A stretch of DNA of 64,000 nt. It comes from Rhizobium leguminosarum (GTDB taxonomy: Bacteria; Pseudomonadota; Alphaproteobacteria; Rhizobiales; Rhizobiaceae). Below, piece by piece: positions 10,352 to 18,637 of the stretch (its first letter is position 1; every line of letters begins with the position of its first letter). A program made the translations under genes and the position numbers. The stretch lies in assembly GCF_017876795.1 (NCBI RefSeq), contig NZ_JAGIOR010000004.1, positions 248,001-312,000 on the forward strand, written 5' to 3'. The notes beneath the pieces are model-generated. The model worked only from the letters and a program-made list of their open reading frames with translations, searched no databases and was not told where the DNA came from.

Positions 10352-10977
10352 AATCTCTCCAGCAAGCGGGCAAGCGTTATCGTGCGCGTGATGCAGGTGA
10401 CGAGGCTGCCGGCTGCGATGATGACCGAGGCTGAGATCAGCGACCAATGGCTGGCGGATATCAGCGTCTCGATGCTCTGGGCAACGAGACCCGCCGTCAG
10501 CACCGCCATGCGGCGCTGTTTGGCCATGATGCCGCTGAAGTCCTGGGGAAGGCCAACTGCTCCGCCGAAGACCCGGATATAGGCGGTGAGTGCTGCGAGC
10601 AGCGCTGAGAGCCAACCAAGCCAGGCAAAGCCGCAGGCATAGCCGGCGGCCACCAGAAGCAGGCTGTCGGCGATCCGGTCGGGGAATTCGTTGTAGATCG
10701 GCCCGCTCTTGGTTTTCTTGCCGCCTTCGATCGCGACCATCCCGTCAAGCAGGTTGCAGACGAGCCGCAACTGCACCGAGATCGCGGCGCCGATCATGGC
10801 AATCGGATGTGCCGTGAGCAGGATCAGCGTCGCGCCGATGCCGGCAAACAGGATCGACAGCAGCGAAATGCCGTTCGGCGTGACGCCGGTGCGGGCCAAC
10901 CATGCACTCATGCCGATCGCCCAGGACGACGACCGGCTCGCGATCGGTCGCCGCGAGGCGCCCTCTTCTTCCCCCAT
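10348..10977 (-). CDS. CDP-alcohol phosphatidyltransferase family membrane protein
   Basis: A 209-residue integral membrane protein of the family that transfers a phosphatidyl group from CDP-diacylglycerol to an alcohol. The core motif reads CNLLDGMVA...GPIYNEFPDRIAD, against the classical D-x2-D-G-x2-A-R-x8-G-x3-D-x3-D: the first Asp is Asn and the Arg position is not conserved, while the PDRIAD part keeps both late aspartates. ATG 10977 has GAGGG eight bases upstream; ATG 10983 is also possible. It is the first gene of the operon with PlsC and CdsA homologues. The alcohol acceptor cannot be read from the sequence. Confidence 0.83.
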   Translation of the reverse strand: MGEEEGASRRPIASRSSSWAIGMSAWLARTGVTPNGISLLSILFAGIGATLILLTAHPIAMIGAAISVQLRLVCNLLDGMVAIEGGKKTKSGPIYNEFPDRIADSLLLVAAGYACGFAWLGWLSALLAALTAYIRVFGGAVGLPQDFSGIMAKQRRMAVLTAGLVAQSIETLISASHWSLISASVIIAAGSLVTCITRTITLARLLERL

Positions 10978-11312
10978 TTTCATTTCCCTCAACCCGATCC
11001 CCTTGCATATCCTGCCGATGTCGTCGCGCCAAGCCGTCGTGCCCTGTATATTCGGCCCAGGGTCACTCTCGCTGACGCTGAAAGAGCGCGTTTTTCAGCA
11101 TCGAGCTTTGACCGCTTAAGAAGCCGGCGGCTGAGCACGCCATGCCGCGTACTTTCGGCCAAGCCGAGACACCATTCGAGTTCGGAAACATCGGCTGAAG
11201 GACCCGGGCAATGGATCGAACAGCCTGATTTTTAAGCCCATTCGACGCTTGACACATTTTTGGGCGCTACCTATGATTTTTGAACCAAACGGTAAAAAAA
11301 GGGGAGCAGTCA
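10978..11312. other. Intergenic region of 335 bases with one clear promoter
   Basis: This lies between the divergent lipid operon and the BMP-type importer. The only clear element is the sigma-70 promoter at 11249-11277, facing the importer. Short open frames here overlap one another on both strands and show no family resemblance. Confidence 0.6.
11249..11277 (+). promoter_or_regulatory. Near-consensus sigma-70 promoter for the BMP-type importer operon
   Basis: -35 TTGACA at 11249-11254, a 17-base spacer, and -10 TATGAT at 11272-11277. The expected start is near 11284, about 29 bases before the ATG at 11313, which has AAGGGGAG as Shine-Dalgarno. The -35 is perfect and the -10 differs from TATAAT at one position. 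Confidence 0.85.
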
Positions 11313-12298
11313 ATGACCAAAGACATCCTGATTTCACGCCGGGCAGTGATCGCGTCGGGCATTGCGCTCGGCGTCAGCGGCTTTGCGCCGCTGGCGAGAG
11401 CTGCCGCGCCGCTGAAGGTCGCCGGCATTCATGCGTCGCCGGTCGAAAATGCCTGGAATCCTGTCTGCATAAGGCCTTGCAGGACGCAGCCAAGGAAGGT
11501 GCAATCGAATACGTCTTCTCCGAAGGTGTCTCCGGCACCGATTATCCGCGCGCCATGCGAGAATATGCCGAGCAGGGCAACAAGCTGATTATCGGCGAAG
11601 CCTACGCGGTGGAGAAAGAGGCCAGGCAGGTCGCAGCCGATTATCCCGACACCGCCTTCGTGTTGGGTTCGAGCGGCGAGCAGGCCGGCGACAATTTCGG
11701 CGTCTTCGGCACCTGGAACCATGACGGCGCCTATCTTGCCGGCATGCTGGCCGGCAAAATGACCAAGTCGAATGTTGTCGGTTCGGTCGGCGCCATTCCG
11801 ATCCCCGAAGTCAACATGCTCATCAATGCGTTCGCGGCGGGCGTCAAGGCCGTCAATCCCGACGCCAAGCACCTCGTCTCGTTCATCGGCACCTTCTTCG
11901 ATCCGCCGAAGGCGCGAGAAGCCGGTCTTGCCCAGATCGATGCCGGCGCCGACATCCTGTTCGGCGAGCGCATCGGCACGGCCGATGCCGCCAAGGAGCG
12001 CGGCATCAAGTCTGTCGGCTCGCTGATCGACTATACGCCGCGCTATCCGGATACGGTGTTCGCCAACGCCATGTGGTACTTCCGCCCGATCCTGAACGCT
12101 GCGATCGCCGATGTCGCTGCCGGAAAGCCGGTCGGCAGGAACTACACGTCTTACGGCCTGATGAAGGAAGGCGGCAGTGATATCGTCTTCGTCAAGGGTG
12201 TGGCGCCCGCTGAAGCCGAGGCTGCGATGGAAGCCAAGCGGGCGGAGATCAAGGCCGGCACTTTCGAAGTTCCGAAGATGATGGAAGAGCCGAAGTAA
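11313..12298 (+). pseudogene. BMP-family (PnrA/Med-like) solute-binding protein gene with a one-base frameshift
   Basis: Receptor of a nucleoside/nucleobase-type ABC importer, split between two frames. The first 49 codons from ATG 11313 give a Tat-like signal (SRRAVIASGIALGVSGFAPLARA) and the start of the mature protein (LKVAGIHASPVENAWN). The next frame carries the rest from LHKALQDAAKEGAIEYVFSEG to the end at 12298. Adding one T next to 11459 (GGAATCC to GGAATTCC) restores W-N-S-C-L-H-K and a continuous protein of about 328 residues. No slippery heptamer is present, so programmed frameshifting is unlikely. Everything downstream of the lesion is intact, which suggests a sequencing error or a very recent mutation. 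If real, the importer lacks its receptor. Confidence 0.85.
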
Positions 12299-12306
12299 TT
12301 CGGCTC

Positions 12307-13719
12307 ATGCAGGGCGATGCAACGGACCTGGCGGCAGCGATCAGGCATGGCAGCCTCAGCGCTGCAGAGGCGATGCAGGCTTCTCTTGACGCAGTTGCGC
12401 GGCAAGAGAAGCTCGGCGCGATCGCCTATCTCGATGCAGCTATGGGCCGAGCCTCGGCAGACGCCCGCGACCGGGAACGGCAGAGTGAGCCCGAACACTT
12501 TTCCATCAGGCCCTTTGCCGGCGTGCCGACCTTGGCGAAGGATCTTGGCGGCCCCTTCGCCGGTCTGCCGGTAGCGGCCGGGTCCCGCCTCTTCGAAAGA
12601 AAAGGCGGCGAAGCGGATTCCGATCTCGCATCCCGTTTCCGCGACGCCGGCTTCTGTCTGTTCGGCCTGACGACGAGCCCGGAATTGGGCCTGTCGCTTG
12701 CCAGCGAACCGGCGATCGGACCGCTCTGCCGCAATCCGCTCGATCCGGCCCGGACCGCAGGCGGCTCTTCCGGTGGTGCGGCAGCGGCGGTTGCCGCCGG
12801 GATCGTCGCCATTGCGCATGCCACCGATGCCGGCGGCTCGATCCGTGTGCCCGCAGCCTGCTGTGGCCTTGTCGGAATGAAGCCGACACGCGGCGCCATG
12901 CCGGGCGGACCATCTTTTGGCAACCACCTCGGCGGGATCGCCAGCGAACTCGCGGTTTGCCGCTCGGTGCGGGATACCGCGCGGATATTCGATAGGCTGA
13001 GCGGCAATTCACGAGGGCCATTTCCGGATCCTTCTCTTGTCGCTATCGGCAACGGCCGTTTGCGGATCGGCCTGCTGGCCGATACTGGATCGGTCTATCC
13101 GACCGAGGGCGACCGACTCGTAGCCGTTGAGGATGCGGCTCGTGCCCTCGAAAGCGACGGACACGAGATCGTTCCGCTGAGCTGGGCTGAGTTCGAACGG
13201 AGCGTCACTTCAAGCGGCCGCGCCTTCGCCGAGATCGTCTCCGTCAACCTTGCGGCGTTCATCGAGGCGGCAGCTCTTGATGAAAGCAGGGCTGAGCCTC
13301 TGACGCAGGCTTTCGCGGCGCGCGGACGGGCGCTTCCCGCCACCATGCTCTGGAACACGCTGAACGACGCCGTCCTGGTGAGCCATAACCTCTGGGCGCT
13401 GTTCGACAGGGTCGATTGCATCTTAATGCCGATGCTCTCGTCTGCGCCTCTTGCGATCGGCTCCTTTCCGTCCGATCATGGCGACACGGATCTGCATCTC
13501 GAGCGGATGACGGCATTCGCGCCGCTTGCCTGCCTCGCCAATATTTCGGGTTTTCCTGCTTTGACGCTGCCTTTCGGACAGGATGAGCATGGCATGCCGC
13601 TGCCGGTGCAGATCATGGCGCCGATGGGTCACGAGCCGCGCCTGCTGTCGCTTGCCGCACGCCTGGAGGCCGAGGCGCGATGGCAGCACCGTTTTCCGGT
13701 CGCAGGATTGCCGTCATGA
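12307..13719 (+). CDS. Amidase (amidase-signature family)
   Basis: A 470-residue hydrolase of C-N amide bonds. The Ser-cisSer-Lys triad is intact: K78 in PTLAKDLGG, cis-Ser S154 in TAGGSSGG and nucleophile S178 in DAGGSIRVPA. The 24-residue spacing between the two serines is the family norm. It starts eight bases after the binding-protein stop and overlaps the ATPase start by four bases, so it belongs to the importer operon. It probably acts on an imported amide, ureide or ring-opened nucleobase derivative; the sequence does not say which. Proposed from context only. Confidence 0.88.
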   Translation: MQGDATDLAAAIRHGSLSAAEAMQASLDAVARQEKLGAIAYLDAAMGRASADARDRERQSEPEHFSIRPFAGVPTLAKDLGGPFAGLPVAAGSRLFERKGGEADSDLASRFRDAGFCLFGLTTSPELGLSLASEPAIGPLCRNPLDPARTAGGSSGGAAAAVAAGIVAIAHATDAGGSIRVPAACCGLVGMKPTRGAMPGGPSFGNHLGGIASELAVCRSVRDTARIFDRLSGNSRGPFPDPSLVAIGNGRLRIGLLADTGSVYPTEGDRLVAVEDAARALESDGHEIVPLSWAEFERSVTSSGRAFAEIVSVNLAAFIEAAALDESRAEPLTQAFAARGRALPATMLWNTLNDAVLVSHNLWALFDRVDCILMPMLSSAPLAIGSFPSDHGDTDLHLERMTAFAPLACLANISGFPALTLPFGQDEHGMPLPVQIMAPMGHEPRLLSLAARLEAEARWQHRFPVAGLPS

Positions 13720-15248
13720 CCGGACCTGTGCTGGAGATTATCGGCGTCAGCAAGCGCTTCGGCGGCAATCTTGCCAATGACGATATCTCCATGACGCTTG
13801 CCAGGGGCGAGGTCGTCGCTCTGCTTGGCGAAAACGGCGCCGGCAAGACCACGCTGATGAGCATCCTGTTCGGCCATTACATGCCCGATACCGGTCGGAT
13901 TCTGATTGAGGGTATCGAGGTGGCGCAGGGCAAGCCGCGGGCGGCGATCCGCGCCGGCGTCGGCATGGTGCATCAGCACTTCTCGCTCGCACCCAATCTC
14001 ACCGTTCTTGAAAATGTCATGACCGGCACCGAAAGCCTGTGGGTCTGGCGCTCGGGAACATCAACGGCGCGAAAGAAGCTCCTGGCAATTTCCGAGCGCT
14101 TCGGCCTCAAGGTCGATCCGGATGCCCGTATTGGCGACTTGTCGGTCGGCGAGCAGCAACGCGTCGAGATCCTCAAGGCGCTCTATAACGATGCCCGCAT
14201 TCTGATCCTCGACGAGCCAACGGCGGTCCTGACCAATATCGAGGCCGACCGGCTGTTCACGACCTTGAAGGAGATGGCCCGCCAGGGCCTGTCGCTGATC
14301 TTCATCTCCCACAAGCTCGACGAGGTGATGGCGGCAGCCGACCGCATCGTCGTGCTGCGCGGCGGCAAGATGGTCGCCGAACGCAAGGCGTCTGAAACCA
14401 GCAAGGCGGAACTCGCCGAGCTGATGGTCGGCCGCCGCGTGATGCGGCCCGTGCGCGAACCGTCGGCGCCCGGCGCGGTTGCGCTCGAAGCCGCCGATGT
14501 CACGGTGCGCATCGACGGCATCGATCGGTTGAAATCGATCAGCTTTCGGCTGCATCAGGGCGAGATCCTTGGCATCATCGGCGTTTCGGGCAATGGCCAG
14601 GCGGCGTTGGCGCACCTTCTCTCCGGCACACTGGCGCGCAGCGGCGGCGACCTTCTTCTGTTCGGGGAAGCCGTCGGTGATCTCGGCGTCGCCGATGTCG
14701 TCGACGCCGGTATCGGCCGCATTCCTGAAGACCGCAACGAGGAGGGCGTGATCGGCGAGATGGCGATCTGGGAAAATGCCGTACTGGAGCGCCTCGCCTC
14801 ACCGGCCTTCTCGCGCCTCGGTCTTGTCAACCGCAAGGCCGGCATGGCCTTCGCCAGGGAGATCATCGACGGGTTCGATGTCCGTGGCGGCGGCCCCGCC
14901 ATTCGCACTCGGCTGCTCTCCGGCGGCAATATGCAGAAGCTCATTCTCGGCCGCAACCTGCATCGGCGGCCGCGCATCCTGATCGCCGCGCAGCCCGCAC
15001 GGGGGCTCGACGAAGGGGCCGTGGCGGCCGTGCACGCGCGCCTGCTCGAAGCCCGCCGGCAGAGTGCCGCCGTACTGCTGATCTCGGAAGACCTCGACGA
15101 GGTAATCGCGCTCGCCGATCGTATCCAGGCAATCGTCGGTGGCCGCCTGTCGCCGCCCGTCGAGGCCGAAGATGCCGATGCTCGCAGACTAGGGCTGATG
15201 ATGGCTGGCGAATGGCAAGAGACCCGCGAGACCAGCCATGCGATTTGA
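13716..15248 (+). CDS. Double-domain ATPase of BMP-type nucleoside importer
   Basis: A 510-residue protein with two ABC domains of the RbsA/NupA type. Domain 1 is canonical: Walker A GENGAGKTT, signature LSVGEQQR, Walker B ILILDEPTAVL. Domain 2 is degenerate as usual for this family: GVSGNGQAA in place of Walker A and ILIAAQPARGL in place of Walker B, with LSGGNMQK as signature. Domain 1 is therefore the likely site of hydrolysis. ATG 13716 overlaps the amidase stop in an ATGA, and the frame's earlier start at 13680 would extend into the amidase. It overlaps the following permease by 11 bases. Confidence 0.92.
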   Translation: MTGPVLEIIGVSKRFGGNLANDDISMTLARGEVVALLGENGAGKTTLMSILFGHYMPDTGRILIEGIEVAQGKPRAAIRAGVGMVHQHFSLAPNLTVLENVMTGTESLWVWRSGTSTARKKLLAISERFGLKVDPDARIGDLSVGEQQRVEILKALYNDARILILDEPTAVLTNIEADRLFTTLKEMARQGLSLIFISHKLDEVMAAADRIVVLRGGKMVAERKASETSKAELAELMVGRRVMRPVREPSAPGAVALEAADVTVRIDGIDRLKSISFRLHQGEILGIIGVSGNGQAALAHLLSGTLARSGGDLLLFGEAVGDLGVADVVDAGIGRIPEDRNEEGVIGEMAIWENAVLERLASPAFSRLGLVNRKAGMAFAREIIDGFDVRGGGPAIRTRLLSGGNMQKLILGRNLHRRPRILIAAQPARGLDEGAVAAVHARLLEARRQSAAVLLISEDLDEVIALADRIQAIVGGRLSPPVEAEDADARRLGLMMAGEWQETRETSHAI

Positions 15249-16287
15249 GCGCCGCGAACACCGTCCGCTTTACCTGCTGATCGTCACGCCCATCATCGCG
15301 GTGATTGCAGCGCTGGCGCTCTCGGGCATCCTGATTGCCATCGCCGGCGCGCCGGTGCTCGATGCCTATTGGCGTATCCTGATCGGTGCTTTCGGCTCGC
15401 GGCTGTCGGCGACCGAAACGCTGACGCGGGCGACACCGCTGATGCTGACGGGGCTTGCCGCCGCCGTCGCCTTCCGGGCGCGGCTCTGGAATATCGGCGC
15501 CGAGGGCCAGTTTTATCTTGGCGCCATCGCCGTTGCCGCGGCGAGTTCGAAACTGCTGGGCGATCTGCCGGCACCCATTCTCATTCCGCTGCTGCTGCTG
15601 ATCGGAGCCTTTGCCGGCATGGTGCTCATTCTCATTCCCCTCTGGCTCAGGCTGCGCTTCTCTGTCGATGAGGTCGTCACCAGCCTGCTGCTGAACTTCA
15701 TCGCCGTGCTCTTCGTCTCGATGCTGATTGACGGCGTTCTCAAGGACCCGCTTGCCTTCGGCTGGCCGCAGTCGCAATCCGTCAGCGATCATGCCATGCT
15801 GCCGAAGTTGATCGCCCGCTCACGCCTGCATATCGGTTTTGCGATCGCGATCGGGCTGGCTGTCGTCGTCCATTTTGTCCAATCCCGCACCGTGTTCGGC
15901 ATGCAGTCGCGCGCCGCCGGCCTCAATCCCACCGGTGCGATCTTCGCCGGTGTGCCGCTCGGCAGAACGTTGGTCAAGGTCGCCTGCCTGTCCGGCGGCC
16001 TTGCGGGGCTCGCGGGAGCGATCGAGGTGATGGGGGTCAAGGGTTACGTGACGACCGATCTGTCGCCGGGTTTCGGCTATGCAGGCATCGTTGTCGCCAT
16101 GCTCGCCAATCTCAATCCCCTGGGTGTCGTCTTCGCCGCCATTTTCACGGCCACCATGTTTGTGGGCGCGGACGGCATGAGCCGGGGTCTCGGCATCCCC
16201 ACCTATATCGCCGATGTCACGGTGGCGTTGTCGCTGTTGACGATGCTGATCGCCTTGTTCTTCACCCAATACAGGATCCGGCGATGA
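15238..16287 (+). CDS. BMP-type ABC transporter permease 1 (NupB/YufP-like)
   Basis: A 349-residue inner-membrane permease of the branched-chain/ribose-like permease superfamily, the longer of the pair typical of BMP importers. About nine hydrophobic segments are visible, with family stretches TPLMLTGLAAAVAFRARLWNIG and AEGQFYLGAI near residues 60-95 and GLAGLAGAIEVMGVKGYV in the C-terminal half. It begins 11 bases inside the ATPase gene and ends in an ATGA overlap with the second permease. Confidence 0.92.
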   Translation: MRFERREHRPLYLLIVTPIIAVIAALALSGILIAIAGAPVLDAYWRILIGAFGSRLSATETLTRATPLMLTGLAAAVAFRARLWNIGAEGQFYLGAIAVAAASSKLLGDLPAPILIPLLLLIGAFAGMVLILIPLWLRLRFSVDEVVTSLLLNFIAVLFVSMLIDGVLKDPLAFGWPQSQSVSDHAMLPKLIARSRLHIGFAIAIGLAVVVHFVQSRTVFGMQSRAAGLNPTGAIFAGVPLGRTLVKVACLSGGLAGLAGAIEVMGVKGYVTTDLSPGFGYAGIVVAMLANLNPLGVVFAAIFTATMFVGADGMSRGLGIPTYIADVTVALSLLTMLIALFFTQYRIRR

Positions 16288-17228
16288 TGCAGCTGTTCGA
16301 CATCATCGCTTCCGCGGGACTCTGGGCGGCAATCCTGCGCATCGCCACGCCGCTGATCTTCGGCACGCTCGGCGCATTGCTCTGTGAACGGGCCGGCGTG
16401 CTCAATCTCGGCATCGAAGGCATCATGACTTTCGGCGCGATGATCGGCTGGCTCTCCGTCTATCACGGTGCCGATCTCTGGACCGGTCTGCTGATCGCAG
16501 GCATAGCCGGCGGCGTCTTCGGCCTGCTGCACGCGTCGCTGACGGTGACGCTGGGCCTCTCCCAGCATGTCTCCGGCCTTGGAGTCACGCTGTTTGCCTC
16601 CAGTTTCAGCTATTATGTCTTCCGGCTGATCGTGCCGCTTGCCAATACGCCACCCACCATCGTGCCGTTCCGGCCGATCGACATTCCTGGGCTTTCGACT
16701 TTGCCTTTCATCGGGCCGGCCTTCTTCACGCAGACGGCGCCCACCTATCTCGCGATCATTATCGCCCTGCTGATGGCCTACATCATCTTTCGCACACCGG
16801 TGGGGCTTGCGATCCGTATGACCGGTGAAAATCCGCATGCGGCGGAAGCACAGGGCGTCAATCCAATGAAGGTGCGCTATGGCGCGGTGATTGCCGGAAG
16901 CGCGCTGATGGGAATGGGAGGTGCCTTCCTGACATTGTCGGCGTTCAACAGTTTCTTCCCGACGATGGTGCAGGGACGCGGCTGGATCTGTATCGCCCTC
17001 GTCGTGTTCGCCTCCTGGCGCCCCGGCCGCGCGCTTTTCGGCGCCCTGCTCTTCGCCTTCTTCGACGCCTTTCAGCTTCGTCTGCAAACCGCGCTGAGCG
17101 GGCTCGTGCCCTATCAGCTTTTCCTGATGACCCCCTATATCCTTTCCATCGCCGCCCTTGCCGTCATGGCCCGCCGCGCCCGCGTTCCGCAGGCGCTCAT
17201 GCAGCCCTATCGACGCGGCGAACGCTGA
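16284..17228 (+). CDS. BMP-type ABC transporter permease 2 (NupC/YufQ-like)
   Basis: The shorter partner permease, 314 residues. It has the family landmark FGTLGALLCERAGVLNLGIEG followed by IMTFGAMIGW near the N-terminus and ALMGMGGAFLTLSAFNSFFPTMVQGRGWI in the C-terminal half. Together with permease 1 it would form the heterodimeric channel. Its start overlaps the stop of permease 1 by four bases. The deaminase gene follows after 26 bases, so both probably share one transcript. Confidence 0.92.
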   Translation: MMQLFDIIASAGLWAAILRIATPLIFGTLGALLCERAGVLNLGIEGIMTFGAMIGWLSVYHGADLWTGLLIAGIAGGVFGLLHASLTVTLGLSQHVSGLGVTLFASSFSYYVFRLIVPLANTPPTIVPFRPIDIPGLSTLPFIGPAFFTQTAPTYLAIIIALLMAYIIFRTPVGLAIRMTGENPHAAEAQGVNPMKVRYGAVIAGSALMGMGGAFLTLSAFNSFFPTMVQGRGWICIALVVFASWRPGRALFGALLFAFFDAFQLRLQTALSGLVPYQLFLMTPYILSIAALAVMARRARVPQALMQPYRRGER

Positions 17229-17254
17229 AACTGCCCACATCCAATGAGGTTCCG

Positions 17255-18544
17255 ATGTTCGATTTGATCGTCAGAAATGCAAATCTCCCCGATGGCTCAG
17301 AGAATATCGATATCGGCATTGAGGGCGGTAAGATCATCGTTGTCGAGCGCAATCTCCAGGCGCAGGCGGGGGAGGAAATCGATGCAACCGGCCGGCTGGT
17401 CAGTCCGCCCCTGGTCGATCCGCATTTCCATATGGACGCCACCCTGTCGCTCGGCTTACCGCGCATGAATGTATCCGGCACGCTGCTTGAGGGAATCGCG
17501 CTCTGGGGAGAGTTGCGGCCGATTTTGACGAAAGAGGAGTTGGTCGATCGCGCGTTGCGCTATTGCGATCTGGCGGTGACGCAGGGGCTGCTCTTCATTC
17601 GCAGCCATGTCGACACCAGCGATCCCAGACTGGTGACCGTCGAGGCGATGATCGAGGTTCGCGAAAAGGTCGCGCCCTATATCGATCTGCAATTGGTCGC
17701 TTTTCCTCAGGATGGCTATTACCGCTCGCCCGGCGCGGTCGACACTCTCAACCGCGCCCTCGACATGGGCGTCGACATCGTTGGTGGCATTCCCCACTTT
17801 GAACGGACGATGGGCGAAGGTGCGGCATCGGTCGAGGCGCTCTGCCGCATCGCTGCGGACCGCGGCCTGCCGGTCGACATGCATTGCGACGAAACCGACG
17901 ACCCGCTCTCGCGCCATATCGAGACGTTGGCTGCCGAAACCATCCGTTTCGGGCTCAAGGGGCGCGTCGCCGGCTCGCATCTGACCTCGATGCATTCGAT
18001 GGACAATTATTATGTCTCCAAGCTCATTCCGCTGATGGTCGAGGCCGAGATCAACGTCATCCCCAATCCGCTTATCAACATCATGCTGCAGGGCCGGCAC
18101 GACACCTATCCGAAACGCCGCGGCATGACGCGCGTGCGGGAATTGATGGATACGGGGCTTAATGTTTCCTTCGGGCACGATTGCGTCATGGACCCCTGGT
18201 ACTCGATGGGATCGGGCGACATGCTGGAGGTCGGCCATATGGCGATCCATGTCGCGCAGATGGCCGGGATCGACGATAAGAAAAGGATCTTCGACGCGCT
18301 GACCGTTAATTCGGCGAGGACGATGGGGCTTGCAGGCTATGGCCTGGAGAAGGGATGCAATGCCGACCTCGTCATCCTCCAGGCGAGCGACACGCTGGAA
18401 GCGCTGCGGCTGAAGCCGAACCGGCTGGCGGTGATCCGTCGCGGCAAGGTCATCGCCCGCTCGGCGCCGCGCATCGGCGAGCTTTTCCTGGACGGGCGCC
18501 CGGCGCAGATCGACGGCGGTCTGGATTACACGCCTCGTTCTTGA
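17255..18544 (+). CDS. Cytosine deaminase-family amidohydrolase (CodA-like)
   Basis: A 429-residue metal-dependent hydrolase that aligns by eye along its length with E. coli CodA, which deaminates cytosine to uracil. Metal and catalytic residues are present: H57 and H59 (PHFHMD), H210 and E213 (HCDE), H242 (GSH) and D309 (FGHD). LQLVAFPQDG, NPLINIMLQGRHDTYPKRRG and MDPWYSMG are shared blocks. The residue after the metal Asp is C310, whereas E. coli has Asp314, which faces C5 of the pyrimidine; the preferred substrate may therefore differ (cytosine, isoguanine or another amino-heterocycle). GAGG precedes the ATG. Its place after the importer suggests it processes the imported base. Confidence 0.85.
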   Translation: MFDLIVRNANLPDGSENIDIGIEGGKIIVVERNLQAQAGEEIDATGRLVSPPLVDPHFHMDATLSLGLPRMNVSGTLLEGIALWGELRPILTKEELVDRALRYCDLAVTQGLLFIRSHVDTSDPRLVTVEAMIEVREKVAPYIDLQLVAFPQDGYYRSPGAVDTLNRALDMGVDIVGGIPHFERTMGEGAASVEALCRIAADRGLPVDMHCDETDDPLSRHIETLAAETIRFGLKGRVAGSHLTSMHSMDNYYVSKLIPLMVEAEINVIPNPLINIMLQGRHDTYPKRRGMTRVRELMDTGLNVSFGHDCVMDPWYSMGSGDMLEVGHMAIHVAQMAGIDDKKRIFDALTVNSARTMGLAGYGLEKGCNADLVILQASDTLEALRLKPNRLAVIRRGKVIARSAPRIGELFLDGRPAQIDGGLDYTPRS

Positions 18545-18592
18545 GGTGCGGCGGCGGCTTATCGGAGCAGCTTCTATTTGAGCCAAAACAAC

Positions 18593-18614
18593 GGGGTCGC
18601 GAAGCAGCGACCCC
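18593..18614. terminator. Bidirectional hairpin between convergent genes
   Basis: GGGGTCGC / GCGACCCC with a six-base loop, lying between the deaminase stop and the convergent RraA-like gene. Reading on the minus strand the stem is followed by GTTGTTTTGG, so it suits termination of the RraA-like gene best. Confidence 0.65.
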
Positions 18615-18637
18615 TTCAATTCGCTCTGGCCTGGAAA

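Noticed and set aside
11440..11480. Programmed ribosomal frameshift in the BMP-type receptor
   Set aside because: No slippery X-XXY-YYZ heptamer and no obvious stimulatory structure at the junction; a missing T explains it better.
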